DNA from: Populus alba
Taxonomy: Eukaryota; Streptophyta; Magnoliopsida; Malpighiales; Salicaceae
Direction of reading: 5' to 3'
DNA length: 64,000 bases
Assembly (NCBI RefSeq): GCF_005239225.2
Contig: NC_133294.1
Span: 17,745,631 to 17,809,630, forward strand
The notes under the pieces: generated by a model
Told to the model about the DNA's origin: nothing
The model's input: the letters and a program-made list of their open reading frames with translations, nothing else
Database searches by the model: none
Position numbers and translations under genes: made by a program
Shown: positions 48,891 through 62,124 of the stretch, piece after piece
Position numbering within the stretch: the stretch's first letter is position 1
How the letters are laid out: every line of letters begins with the position of its first letter

Positions 48891-49504
48891 AAGTAGATTA
48901 CTACAATAAGGACCTGCTGCCATGAGGAGAGAATCTTAAAGGAAAGTGGAAGCTACAAAATCTATGATACGAAGAGAACCAGAAAACCTATGGAAGCTTT
49001 GTGTTTTCCTCGTACAAATCTAAATCTAACAACACATGGAAATCTTTCGTTCTACGTGCAAACAATCCATCTGTAATAACATCTAGCAACAAGAACACGA
49101 GTTCAGAAGACATTTTGTCCGCACATACATGGACCTAGCAGCATGTCTGGTGACAGTACTTTAGCACTGCAAGACCCGCACATTACCATACTAAAAAAAT
49201 ATTGACTACAAGTAAGACCCCAACTAGAGCCTGATATGGAAGTTCTTAAACATAAACGCTGCAGAACACGAAGTGGAGATCAGAGACTTGGTGAATTGTG
49301 CTGCAGTACAGCAGACCTTAAATTTCTTCCCCAAAATAACTCATTGTTCATCTATGGGTGATACACAAAGGAATCTATATGCCTTGAATTTGCAAAATTG
49401 GAGCAACAAGTAATGAATTAATTATGAACATCAATAGAAGCTAGGACTAAATCACACGTATAGATATGACCGTGTGTGTATGATGTAAGATGTAGAAGAC
49501 TAAA
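48891..49504 (-). other. 3' flank of the DUF707 gene
   Basis: Likely 3' UTR and spacer between the DUF707 stop at 49505 and the SCAMP retrocopy. No other content recognised. Confidence 0.4.
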
Positions 49505-52500
49505 CTAGGGGTTATGCCGTCGGTTAAGCAGTCTTAGTTTTCTAAGAAAAGGATCGACCCAATTTTTGTCCTCCTTTACAGCTTGATTCCAGCGATCCTT
49601 AAATATTTGAAGCTCCCACGTTGATTGCCTTCTAATCTGATCAGTCCATTAAAAGAAAACCACAGTTAATCAAATTACTGAAATGATAGCATAGTTGCAA
49701 AGTAACAGTACTAGACCATGCTTGATATCAGAACCTACTATTCTATCAGTTTTTAATAGCCGAATATAAGTTCCAGATCTCAATTAGAATCAGCCAAAGA
49801 GCATAACTTAGAGAGCATGTAAACAATCAAGGTAGCAATCCTAGACTACTTGGCAGCTCTTCTGCCTATTGCAGGCATTTCATGTCAAGTAGAATATAAG
49901 TCTTTAAAATACTCAAAACATAGACTAGAGGACTCTTCTCACCTCCATCCTAGGATCCATGCCTGTAGCACTGTGTCCCTGAAAGTCAGGAGAGAATAAA
50001 TCAAAAAAGGGAAGGTTAAAATTATAGGAATTAATTGATGCAGCTACAATATAGCATTGATGAAAAAAGATCTTCTATTACACCAAGCATAGTTTACCTT
50101 AGTCAACTCTTCTGTATTTGACGCCTAAACACAGAGAGAGCAAGATGATATTAATAATAGAAAATAATAAGCATGTGGACAAAAAACATCTAATAAGAAA
50201 ATAGCTGTAATTCCTTTTCTTTTCTTTTTTTTCCTTGAGAGAAAAAGGCGAGCAGGATGACCTTTCTTCCAGGGGGTCCATGCCCACCCAGAGTTTGTAT
50301 GCCCTTGTGAACAATATATTCACTATCAACAACTCCCACCTTCTTCGTGCGATCTCCCTGTATAATGCCACATCTATCAATGGTATCATAACATTCTTTT
50401 CTACTTTCACAAGTATACATGGCAAACAAGATAAAGAAATAGATAAAACAAAAAGGTCATCAAGCATTAAAGTACATGAAAATAGGGGTTTGGTTCTATA
50501 TTGTAATGTGGTAAACAATGGTTAATAATTATTCCAAGACAAAGGATCAGCGAGTTACCTTGTCGGCACACTGACTTATTTATATCTGCATTTACTCTCA
50601 ATTCCTAATTGACATAAAATGATTTCCTTCTAGTGAAAAGGTGCTAAGTCCCTAGGAGGCAGAAAAAAGAAAAAGATCAACTTTTCAATCCTAGCATCTT
50701 ATGGAAATGGTCTTTGCCAGTGGGTTACAGTGAGGGCATGGCAAGAAGATTCTCTAGTGTGCTAATGATTGTTGATAACCATAAAATTCTTCATCCAAAA
50801 CCACTCATAATCCATCACTCTTCATGAAATTTTCTTACATTTTCCATATCTACATAATTTTTATGCTGCTTCATGATACCACATTTATTTGGCAATAGCC
50901 ATACCTCCTGCAACCTTTCCTACTACTATCTTAGTTCTGAAAATAACTCTGTTAGCAGCATTGAGCCAAGAATTGAGGGGGAGAAAAATAGTCAGAGAAA
51001 CTGAAAATAGTCCCAGAAATATCATGTTCGACATACCTGCGCACAATATCCAAGTTTCATATCCATTCCCCATCCATGGACTAGATCATTCTGGAAATTA
51101 AAAAAAGAAACGAAAAGAAGTTCCATGATGTGTTAATCAACCTTAAGGCAAAAGTGCACTTAATTTGCAATCATGCTATAGTGGGTAGAGTAGAGCTTAA
51201 CCGTATGTCCATATATTCCACCTAACAAAAGTGAGTTATATGCAATGCACCATTTATTTATGTAAAGTGTTTTCTTGGAAAATATTTTCCTTGCTTTCCT
51301 AGGTTTGGTGCAGCTAGGCAAAATGAGTCAAAGGAACTCGTCAGGAAAATATTTTCCACATACCTGCCACCTCATCAGAAAACAACTCATCTTTTCAAAC
51401 AATATTCCCCATAGAATTCTTTTTTTTTCCAAAATCAATTTGTTTTGCTGCAAGCAAACAAGGCCTAAATCCTAAATGCTTCTCAACTAAATTTCACACA
51501 AGACAACCTGCTTAGACTAGAGCATCAAATAGCAAGTCCAGAGGGGATCGATGGCTTATTGATAGTGTTACATAGAGAACCTTTTTTTAACTAGAACAAT
51601 CAAAACTTAGATTACCTGTATAAGATGCCAAGCACAGTACCAAGCAGATCTTGAAAATACTGGAGCCATACCCTCCACAAATCTACAGATGTGACATGGA
51701 TAAAATTAGGATTGCTACAATCCTTACAAGAACAATAAAGTACATCCTTCAATGGGTATCACAAGTATTGAAGTTCCATGAAAAAGATGAACTCAAGGTG
51801 TAGCTTCTCAAACAGTCAGTAAACAGAACTTCTAGTACTATTTGACAGAATATTAGATTATTCACCCAAAAGCTTAAGGTGTTAGGTAAGACCTCGACAT
51901 ATGATTTATATAATTTTCTAACATGTCATTTCAAGTGAAAACTTTTTGAGTTTGAAATTTACAGACGCACACTACCTTGGATTTAATTTTTATCAAATAG
52001 AATGGAAGTGGTGAGATTTGAACTTGTGACCGCTTGGTCAACAAGGTTGTGATACCTTATTAAAGATCCATCCCAACCTAAAAACTTAAATTGTTAGGTG
52101 AGGATCCAAGATATGATTTATATAATTCTCTAACAGTCAACTTTTCAAAAATAGAAAACCAAAAGAAAGAAATGATGTTTAGGTTAAATAACTGAAAGTT
52201 AGCCGCAAATGGGGCAGTAACTGAAATAAGTAGAAGTCAGAAACATAGGATTGCACCAAATTGTAAAGAGCAAACGACAAGACATATCACAACTAGAGGA
52301 ATGCAATAGGTTACCCAGTGCATGGTGGCCCCTCACTGACATCAGAACATTTGGTGCTGCCTCTGCGTTCATAAACTCTTCTGCTCATGGTAAATTATTT
52401 TGTATAAGAGTTACAATTGTCTACAGAAATTTTAATTTAGTAAAAGCCATGCCATTCACCTATGAAACTTCTTTGTTCTGGCACGAATAGTAATTCTATG

Positions 52501-54688
52501 ATGTATTTCAGTTGAATTTGGGTCCAGAGCTGGCTGAGATATCTCCAGGCCTTCATATCTCACAATTTTCAGGTATCTAGACAAAAATTAAAAGAAAAAG
52601 GAATTATAAATCAATCTTGTTTTTTAAGACAGGGCCTGAGCCTATTCACACTTATGTTCTCATAAAAAAGAATTTCAAATCAAGTAAGAGTATGGAATTG
52701 GTTGACTCCAACAATCCTTGGTCTCTCTCCTAAATCATGTAATTCCAAATTGTCCTAGATATAATAATACTAAGATGGTTCACCAAGTAAAATAAACCCT
52801 CTTAGTATGAACATCCTTAGCAAAAGATAATCCTGTTCCAGCAAGAGTTTGGAGAGCAGATTTAATTGTAGTCATTAACTATCCAAAAGACATGATAAAA
52901 GAAAGACAAAAATTGAATCATGGATATCTATAAATGAGTGGTAGAAAATAATAAAAAATGGGAATGAAGATGAGAACAAGCCTAGTAGTTTCTAGTAAAT
53001 TGGAGCACTAAGAAGGTCCTAATTGATTAATGTTTTTCAGACATAGCTATAAGTCACAAGTTTATATTGTAGTGACAAAGGGAAAATATAAAGACAACCC
53101 ATTACCAAAAGCTGGCATCATAAACATGTGAAAAAGAGAAATGTCCAGCAAACTAACCTCCCTGGATTAAAATGCTCTACCCCAAGATCTTCATCCCATA
53201 GAAATATGTAATCATAAATAGACACAACAGCTGGATGCAGAAAGCGTTTTGCAAACCACCTGAAAAGCAAAGAAAGAGAGTTTCTTTTTAGAAAAAAAAA
53301 AAGGAACAATCCAAGTAAAAAAAAAAAGGCATGTCTTCTTTTCATGAGTTTAACCCATGAAATCCTGCCTCCGTCGAGGCTAAATGATTTGTTAATCATC
53401 TGTTTAAACCATACAAAGAAAGGTGGTAAAAAGTAACCAGAAAGGAAATTATCAAGGTTGAACTTACCACTTCGTTTGGTTCTTAGCAGCTATGTGTATG
53501 ACTTCATTACTCCAGTCTAGATCCCACCACCCATCCACTTTGCCATCATAATGAAATAGAATAACTGTAAAATTCTCTGGAAGAAACTGAATTCAATGAT
53601 ATTAGGCAAGAAATGTTCAGTTGATGAACCAAAAACATTAAACAAGACAGTGTGCAATACTTTTTGGACAATACGATTGACATTATCCTTTTGCTTGATG
53701 CCAACTGGAATTGCCAGCAAGAATCGACGGGTAGAAGGATCAGCCTGCATTTGAATTCCAATTTAAGTCAAGAATAACACTGCATACATGTTCTGTTCAG
53801 TGTTGTTCCAACACAAGAATCAAGCACTATTATATAAATAATCCAAATTTATATGGTCATAAACAAGAACAAAATTCTGACACAAACTTGAATTGATAGC
53901 ACAGTTCAAACTTCAAAGGGATAAAAAAAACAACCTTCGACCTTGAACTACTTGTTGACCACAGAGGCTTCAGCTCCAAATCTGAGCTAGCTCGTATAAT
54001 ACCATGAGGCAAACCAACCAACAGACCAGATGCCAAAGCAGATTCCTATGTCAAAGCACCGGAAGCATCTTCAGATAATGATGAAAACAGAACAATTACA
54101 GTACTTTGGAATTTTAATTGGTAGTTCTGAAATTACCTTCAATGAGTCAAAGGGGTACAATTTTTCTTCCATCTGACAATGGTGGAGAAAAACTAGTCAG
54201 CAAGCTTTCACCAGGATGTGAGATAAAATGGTAAGAGTTCAACAGATGCGGCACCATTAAAACACACAGCTAGAGCTGAACCTATTTTCTATGTGAAAAA
54301 TGCAGCTTAACCTGTACCTAGGGGTAAATACAACAACAGAAAAGCTGTAGATGGACCAGCAAATGACACAAGAAGTTATTGAGATTCTGGACTTGACCAT
54401 ACTAAGTTACATTTCTTTCAGAAGTTTGAAATCATTGTCACCAAGTATCTTCTATATCATAAATATTGGAATTAATGCCTTCATGAACAAAAAACAAATC
54501 ATCAAATCATTCACCAGAAGAGAATTAAGAGCACATTTTGGCTACTTGATTGATACTTGCAAGTTAAAATATGTATAGACTTGATGGGATTTCCATACTT
54601 CTGTGTGTTTATACTGATATGTTGTGGTTCTATACACAATGAACAACATTGTCGTAAACAAAAATCCCATAAACGGCAGCTGCTTCAT
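49505..54688 (-). CDS. DUF707 family membrane protein (lysine-ketoglutarate-reductase trans-splicing related 1-like)
   Basis: Fourteen coding exons from 5': 54599-54688, 54137-54172, 53935-54045, 53661-53744, 53468-53586, 53158-53259, 52460-52576, 52315-52380, 51616-51682, 51037-51090, 50262-50357, 50098-50124, 49943-49978, 49505-49636. GT/AG borders and phases all agree; 378 aa. The N-terminus MKQLPFMGFLFTTMLFIVYR holds one hydrophobic anchor (about 5-19), giving a type II topology. DUF707 blocks follow: LVGLPHGII (51-59 area), PLWSTSSSRSK, LLAIPVGIKQKDNVNRIVQK (to 107), FHYDGKVDGWWDLDW, IFLWDEDLGVEHFNPGRYL (165-183), FVEGMAPVFSRSAW, NDLVHGWGMDMKLGYCA, VGVVDSEYIVHKGIQTLGG, and IRRQSTWELQIFKDRW near the end. 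The family name is historical; function is not established. The DED at 169-171 resembles a glycosyltransferase DxD, so a Golgi transferase is possible (inference). Three microexons (27, 36 and 36 bases) are present. Confidence 0.94.
51240..51475. mobile_element. possible MITE relic in a DUF707 intron
   Basis: Contains two GGAAAATATTTTCC palindromes and ends GCAAGCAAACAAGGCCTAAAT, which resembles the ends and interior of the element at 33086-35607. The left end is not defined. Confidence 0.3.
51870..52140 (-). mobile_element. SINE-like repeat within a DUF707 intron, 3' part duplicated
   Basis: Lies in the intron between exons 52315-52380 and 51616-51682. AAGCTTAAGGTGTTAGGTAA/GACCTCGACATATGATTTATATAAT and AAACTTAAATTGTTAGGTGA/GGATCCAAGATATGATTTATATAAT are two related copies. 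On the minus strand the sequence between them reads CGGTCACAAGTTCAAATCTC, resembling a tRNA B box. It is a widespread plant repeat type as I know it. Confidence 0.5.
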
Positions 54689-54706
54689 CTTTAATCCGAA
54701 TTTTAC
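54689..54706 (-). other. untranslated start of DUF707 exon 2
   Basis: The acceptor CTTGGTGCAG precedes GTAAAATTCGG...AAGATGAAG, leaving 18 bases of leader before the ATG at 54688. This indicates a 5'-UTR intron. Confidence 0.6.
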
Positions 54707-55792
54707 CTGCACCAAGCCGACAAAATTACATATTAGATGATTACCAAAACAAAGGCAGATTCTGTAAAAATTCCACCTTCTTAGATGCATCCAATACTGA
54801 GAAGCTTAAGTATCGTATGTCATACCCCATCAAAGTAGTTCCTTTTTAGCAATTTCCATGATCTGAATGACGTCATGGACAGTCAAAGCTTTTACAATGT
54901 TCTCATAACAAACTGCAGCCAATGCACAAAAAAGCTGAGACCAATATCAGAAGCAGCCCTGATCAAATGCTACTACAACTTTTCCAGTAGAAAAAATATC
55001 TATGGTGAAAAGTTTGCAATTTCACTTTTGGCATAAGATAAAGTTCTAGCATGATCAAAAACTCAACAAACAATTGTGTAAGCTGTTTTAGCCCAATTTC
55101 TTAATTAAGAAAGAATCCCAGAAACCCCCTCTATTGACTATTGCTCAATTTTGAAGAACCTTTAATATTCATACCCTCTTTCGGCATATAAACCTCAATT
55201 TTCACATTAACCTTAATAAAAGGTCAAAAATTGTGAGAAACAAACTTGAATTGGCAACCCAAAATACCCAGAAAGAGAAATGGAAATTAAGTTTGTAGTT
55301 AGTTAGCTTGATTAGTTGCATGCATGCGATGTTAATGAAATGCAAAGAAAAAAAGCTTAAAACTTTACTGATCAACTTGTTATTAATGCTAACATAGATT
55401 ATATGAACTATAGATTTTTGAAATATCTACTTAATCCCACAAGGAAATAGGAAATTTAACAACAAACACTGAATAAAGACATTCCCTCTTCAAAAACTTA
55501 ACAAATAAACTGGTCAAATGATTTTTTTTTTTTCTAAAAACAAGAAACGAATCTACTTTCAGCGAAAAAGCAGAGTCTTTTGATATTCATACCTGGGAAA
55601 TCTATAGATAACCCAAAAAGAAAGTTTCAGATCTCGTAAACAGAGAAAACACAATTTTCCAGTTTTATCAAATAATTAAAAAAACTCTCAAACTTTCAAG
55701 AAAAAAAAAAACAGAGGATTCAGCAGCAGCATTATAGCTATGAGACCATAGCGTGTAAGGATTAAACGGAGAAGGAAGAGAAGATGACAAAC

Positions 55793-55960
55793 CTTGAAAT
55801 AGAAAAAGGGTATAAATCGGCGAGAGAAAGCAGCTGGTAATACAGAGTACTAATAATCAAAAAGAAGCAATCTTGCGGGAAGCAGACAAATTTTGGTGCG
55901 TCTGATTCCGAAGATCTTGAAACATCAGAGGTAGTGTGATAGAAGAGAGAGAGAGAGAGA
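55793..55960 (-). other. probable 5'-UTR exon of the DUF707 gene
   Basis: On the minus strand a CT-rich leader (TCTCTCTCTCTCTCTTCTAT region) ends at a donor TTTCAAG/GTTTGT (exon end 55793). With the acceptor at 54707 it gives a 5'-UTR intron of about 1.1 kb. The transcription start is approximate. Confidence 0.5.
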
Positions 55961-56940
55961 GGAGAGGAAATGAGAGGTTTACAGAGAGAATCGAAGAGAT
56001 TAACGTGTAAGAATCACCGTACTTCTCTCATTGTCAATTCTCAGGCAGCACAGTACCACACCACTTTGTTGTTTAATTTGTTTTTATTTTTATAGTAATA
56101 ATGATAATGAATGAATAAAAATAATTCTTTTGCATGCCGTGTTTTGGGGTTTTGACGTGTTCGGAAAATGAATTTCAAAGAGACGGTGACAGAGATTTGT
56201 TTTGACCTCTCACCTGTTCAAATCTTGACTTTGTTTGTTAACCACTTTTCACAAAAAAAATTATTTTTTTTAATATATTGAGATTATTTTTAATATATTA
56301 ATATTAAAAATAAATTTTAAAAAAAACAAAATTATTATTTTAATATATTTTTAATAAAAAAAATATTTTTTAAAAAAACAAATCATCCATTATCATAATA
56401 TCAAATATTATCTAAACGTTAGCACCATTTTGGATTATTATTGAGTCATGATTTTATAAATTTGTAATTTAAAATAAAATAAATTTTTTTTTATTTTAAT
56501 GTGTTAATATTAAAAATAAAAAAATATATTATTATAATATATTTTAAACTAAAAGATAATTTGAATAAGATGATAAACATAAACTTAGATGGTTCGGGAA
56601 CTTGATTGTTGGATTTTGGGAAAAATATTTATTAATCTCTTTACTTGACTTTCTTAATTGATTTTTACTTTTTATCAGTTTGTGAAATTTAATTTTTATT
56701 TATTTTTAGTTTGTGCTGGATGCATCATTGTTTTACCACATATGGTGCAGGAAGGAAAGAGTTAGAGACTCGGTGATCTATTTATTTATTTTTAGGGGTA
56801 AGTTTCATTTTTAAGAGTTATGATATTTTCAAAAAATAATAATTGCATGCCAATATTAGATTTTCTTGTTTATTCACATCTCAACGTATTTTTTATATAA
56901 AAAAAATAACTTTATTCTCTTTTAAATTTTAGACATAAAG
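55961..56940. other. upstream region of DUF707 with AT-rich repeats
   Basis: Proximal promoter of the minus-strand gene, then two AT-rich repeat copies (about 56240-56400 and 56465-56580). No gene. Confidence 0.45.
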
Positions 56941-57394
56941 TAGGGGTGGGCAAAAAATTCAAAAAATCAATTAAACAAAAAAAAATCAAAAAAACAATAA
57001 CTGAAAAAATCAAACCATAAACATAAATTAATTAGAATTTTTAAAAAAAAAATGATCAATTCAGTTTAGTTTCGGCTTTATAAGCCTGAAACTGAAAAAC
57101 CGAACTAAACCTAAATAATAAAAAAAAAAAAAAAACAAGCCAAAAACCCAAGCCAGACTGGAGAAAAAAAAAAAAAAGCGAGTCAAATCTAAAAAACGAA
57201 GCCAAACAGAAAAACAGAGTCTAATAAAAAAAAATCGAGCCAAACCGGTTTTTGTTCTAAAAAACCAAACCAAATCAAAATTGATCGGTTTGAATCGATT
57301 TTGATTTTAAAAAAAAATTAATTTTACTATTTTTTATAAAAACCAAACCAAACAAAAAATAATTACTATGGACATGAAAAAATGATCACCCTTA
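56941..57394. mobile_element. short hAT-like element with 8-bp target duplication (7/8)
   Basis: Starts TAGGGGTGGGCAAAAAATTC and ends GATCACCCTTA (reverse complement TAAGGGTGATC), giving inverted termini of the TARGGGTG type common in plant hAT MITEs. Flanked by ACATAAAG (56933-56940) and ACATGAAG (57395-57402), an 8-bp duplication with one mismatch. The interior is rich in AACCAAACCAAA words and has no ORF of note. Confidence 0.8.
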
Positions 57395-57402
57395 ACATGA
57401 AG

Positions 57403-59580
57403 AATGCCCCTAGTTTACCCCAAACTTCAAAGAGGATAACATGAAAAAACTCATTTTTTATATATTTTTAGAATGTTATGTTATAAATAATAAGGTAAAT
57501 TACAAAAAAAAAAAAAAAAAAACCACCATTATCTGCTATTAAAAAAAATACATGACCATCCAAAAAAACTTGAAGTTTTTACAAAAATCTTCTCCATGTT
57601 TAAAAAAAAAGTTACAAAAATCCTTTTCTACATCCCTCTAATAGTTTTAAACGATCCTCCTTAACAACAACAATAATAATAATAAAATAATTTAGAGCAC
57701 AAAAGATATTTTGGATATAAATTTTTTTTTTGTAATATTTTCAAATATTTTTTTATAGTTTCATAATATTTCAAAAGAGTTATTGTAATATATCCTAAAT
57801 AATATATAAGAAAAAAAATACCCAACCAAACTTTTTTTTATTTTGATATTAATTATAATGTTTAAAATTATTTTACCTTGCAAAATAAAAGATTTTTTAA
57901 AAAATTAGAATAGTAAGTTAAAAAAACTGGTAGAATAGCACAATTTATTCTTAAAAAATAGTGAAATACCACAATTTCAACTTGCCATGTTTTATAATCG
58001 CGATATTCATGGATGTCATGATTCTGAAACTCAATAATTTAACATGTTGTGAAATTAAATCTTCTTTACTAGTGTTTTGATAGTTCTCATGGATCCAGCT
58101 AGTGTTTTGATAGTTTTCGCGGTTTCAAAACCTGACATCAATTTTAAAGTCGTGTTTTTCAACCATAACTTCTTTATACGTCGTTCAAAATTGACGAGTG
58201 ATTCACTTATCTTTCAAAATAAGTGTAACTCACTCGGGTTATTATTAGTAACTTTTATTGGTGTCGTTAAATTCATTTCATCAAAATCTTTTTAATGGAA
58301 TTAAAAGTATTACAATTAAAATTTTGATATGTCTCCATATTTTTTTTTCTCCTCTTTTTATTTTCCTGCCCTTTTAATTTTATTTTTTATATTATTATTA
58401 CGATTAACATAAGTTATATATATCATATTACTCAATGGGGATATATATAAATCATAATACTTCACCTATATATATATATATATATGTTATTTCAGCAATA
58501 TTTTTAAATAACTATGCTAATAACCAAAAATAGCAAAAATCTTTTGACAACATTAAAAAGTTTCACGTGTGACCAAGTGACAAAATTTTGAAACAATATA
58601 ACACAGCCAATAGAATAATAAGAGCTGATTATGTTGGGTTTCGTGTGCAATCTAGTACTCTCTTGTCGCTACTAAAGATTTTTATATATAATTCTGGTGG
58701 CCCCACTTTTTACGAATTCTTTAATCTCTAGTAAAAATAATTAAAATAAAAATAGAGACATAATTATCAGAAAAGCAGGGCGCCCGCGCCCGGATCGAAA
58801 ACCAGATAGCTGTGCAGTGGTTAACTTTACTGTCCAGCCACGGTGCTGAAAATTTGTTATTGCGGTCATGTAGTGCTTTTAAAAAAATTATTTTTTTTAT
58901 TTTTATATTATTCTAATATATTAATATTAAAAATAAATTTTAAAAATAAAAAAATATTATTTTAATATATTTTCAAATAAAAAAAATAAAAAAAATTAAT
59001 TACCACGTCAAAATTGTCAATAACCATGCTGCTATGATGATGATTGCCGCTTCACTACCCTTGTTCTCTTTATTTATTTTTTTCCTTTATTCATAACTTC
59101 TTACATGTTATAATGACACGGTGTATGGTATCGGTAATAGTTAATTGCCTGTAATCTGCCACTGGTCGGATTAATTTTAAAAAAATATAAATAAAAACAT
59201 CAAATGTGATAATTTTTTTCATAATATTATTAAACTCGATAAAATTAAATTAATTTTGAAATCTCTAGTTTTAATTGTTTTTCTAACTTTAATCTTTAAT
59301 TTTAAATTAAATTATGTAAAAACTAGACCGAATTAAATCAATTAATTTTATAGGTTTAAATACAATCTTGATGACCTGTAAAAATATAATTTAGCTTTTA
59401 AAAAAACTTCAAAATAACAATTGTTTTTTTTTAAATATTGAGATAATAATAGATTTAATCAATCTTGTTACCCCCACAACCCAGGTCATGGACTTTATTG
59501 AGTTTAATAACTTTTTTATTTTTATATGATAAAAAAATATATGCTCACAAAATTGAGTACCCATCTAAAAACAAAATACT
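57403..59580. other. gene-free AT-rich region
   Basis: Contains long A runs (57506-57525), an AT-rich repeat copy (about 58870-58995), and a 72-codon ORF at 58077-58295 without recognisable features. A short GC-rich patch (GGGCGCCCGCGCCCGG, 58779-58794) stands out. Confidence 0.4.
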
Positions 59581-61081
59581 TATTTAAGACAATTAGAACC
59601 TTATAGAAAGCAAATAAAAATAAATCATATAGTTTATTTCCCAAATAATTCAATGTTCAAATACAAAATCAAGAAAAAAAAAATTTAAAACAATTAAATG
59701 ATAAAAAATAGCATATTCGATCAGCGGGCAAGCTCGTCAAACCCATGAACCAAGTAACCCAAGCTAGTATGCCAAACTTATGCATCGAGCTATGGACTTT
59801 AGTGGGATTATAATTTGTTTTTTTTTTAATTATTTTTTATTTAAATATATGATAACAAAAAATAAATGATCGCACAATCAAACATCAACCCAATATTGAG
59901 TTTTTTTGAAACCACAATAACCTTATAAAACGTAAAACAAAACCAATTATAAAATTGAATTCTCAATTAACCCAATATTTAAGGATAAAATTGAAAAAAA
60001 AAAAACTAAAAAATGAAGAAGAAAAAAGTTAAACTCGCCAAACCTGTGAATATGTCCACGAAATTTATAAAGTTAATAACATGGATTTTCTTTTTAATTT
60101 TTTTTATCAAATGAGAAAAAACTAGTTCAATTTAAAAAAAAAACACTCCACTAAACCCATAAACCACGTCAACCTGGGTTGCCCAGGAAAATTCACAAGC
60201 CACACAAACCCTATGAAAAGGCAAAGAAAAAAAAATCACAAAACTAAATTATCAATCATCCTGATATTAAAAGATAAAATTGATGAAAATAAATTTTTTA
60301 AAAAAAAGAAAAGAAAAGAAAAGGCAAAAACATTGTGGATTACCAAGTTCAATTATAAAAAGAAAAAAAAACACTCCACCAAACCTGTAAATCGGGGCAA
60401 CCTAGATTATCCCACCAAGCTCTTAAATCACGATAACCTTGTAGAGATACAAAAATATATATATCCAAATTCTCAACCATCATAATATTAAAAGATAAAA
60501 TAAATAAATAAAATTATAACAGGAAAAAGCAAAAGAAAAAAAAAAAAACACAAAACAATATGGATTTCTACTCCAATCCATAATGCACTAGGTATGGGCG
60601 AGCACTAATTCCCACACCTAAGTTTGGCATGGAATGAAAGAATGACATCCAAGATGAAAACAAAAAAAGCACTACAAACTTAGAATGAAAGATAAAATTA
60701 AAAATAATAAAACTTTTATAAAAGGATAAGAACATGTAGATTTTTTCAATACATTTTTTGAAATGAAAATCCTAAATGTAAATTGAAAACATATTCATGC
60801 ATATAATTAAATAAATAAAGAACCAATGTGTAAAGAAATTAAAAATTGAAGTCGTTAACGATAAATAAAACAAAAATAAAAAAATAAAGAGATAAATGTA
60901 GATCAAGATATTTAATATTATAATACGAGTAATTTACATGGTTGTATTTAATGAATTTATTTATTAAAATCAAATTGTAACACATAGGTAAAATTTATTG
61001 AATAAAATAAAATAAAATACTATGCAATGCTGTAAATATTAAAAAAAAATAAAAAATATATTTTTTATTGTTAAAAGTAAG

Positions 61082-61124
<43 letters not shown>

Positions 61125-62124
61125 CAAATGAATCATACTAACATCTTCAAAAATTAAACACATCTAATATAATTAAAAACTAATTAAAAAAGGCTTAAAA
61201 AAAAACACGAAGAAGTATGACATAAACTTAAAAATTATTTCGAAAAAGATATATAAAAAAGTTTTAAATTAAAAAAAACCAAAAACTAGATAAAAAATGA
61301 GGTCAGGAGCTTGAATAAAAGGCCAACGCGGAGGCCTTTATTTTCTTATAAGTTAATGGGGGCGATGACATGTCATTCACCCCAATTTTATTTGAAAAAA
61401 AAATAGATGACGCGTTAATTAAAATCCTTAGACTCGAGCCACTATGGTGGCGGGAAAACAAGGTGGTTAGTTTTTTATTTTAAACACTTATTTTCAACCC
61501 AAAATACCTGGAAAACACCATAGGAACCTTGTTTAACCGATCCATAACCTCCGAAAGCGCAAAAAAAAAAAGTTTTAAGATTTAAAATCAACATGAAACA
61601 AGAAATCTTTCTGAACTCATATATATTGTTTAGGCACTTTCATTTTAAAAAAAACACATAACTTAAACTTCTCTCATCATATGTAACCATTTGAAACAAA
61701 AATCTATCGTTTTGGTGGTTGAAATCGTCACAACAACAAGTTTCTCTCTCTAGGCCGGAATCCAACAATCCCCTCCCTCTCCTTCCACCCAAAAAAGACT
61801 AAAAATGATGAAAATGAAGTTTGATACCAAAATAAATATTTCTAAAATTAGAGGGAGCGATCACCTGGTAGCTAAAAAATATAGGAGACTCATATGTATT
61901 TTTCAAATAAATTTAAAAGTCACCATCTATTTTACCCGTGTTTTTCACTTTAGTCCTCTTACTTTCAATTCAATTATCTCTTAAAAAACATGCAATTAGG
62001 TGCTATTTTGGGCGCACTTGTGCAAAGAAAAAAAAAATAAGGTTCAAATTTAAAATTTTAGAAAAAAATCATTGCTCCAATCTACGGTGATTTGTGAGAT
62101 TATGAATAGTAATTTCACCTACAA
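59581..62124. repeat. 2.54-kb tandem duplication, unit 1
   Basis: Begins TATTTAAGACAATTAGAACC. The same sequence starts again at 62125 and matches to the window end (61472 in unit 1 corresponds to 64000). Differences are mostly in the length of A, T or TA runs. The unit has diverged internal repeats (about 59720-60500) built from CTC-CCAAACC-GT, CAACCTGGGTTGCCC, CACAATAACCTTATA and AAAGATAAAATTGA words. The last 650 bases (61473-62124) have the look of a retrotransposon LTR, but no coding domain, primer-binding site or TG/CA border can be fixed. Confidence 0.9.
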
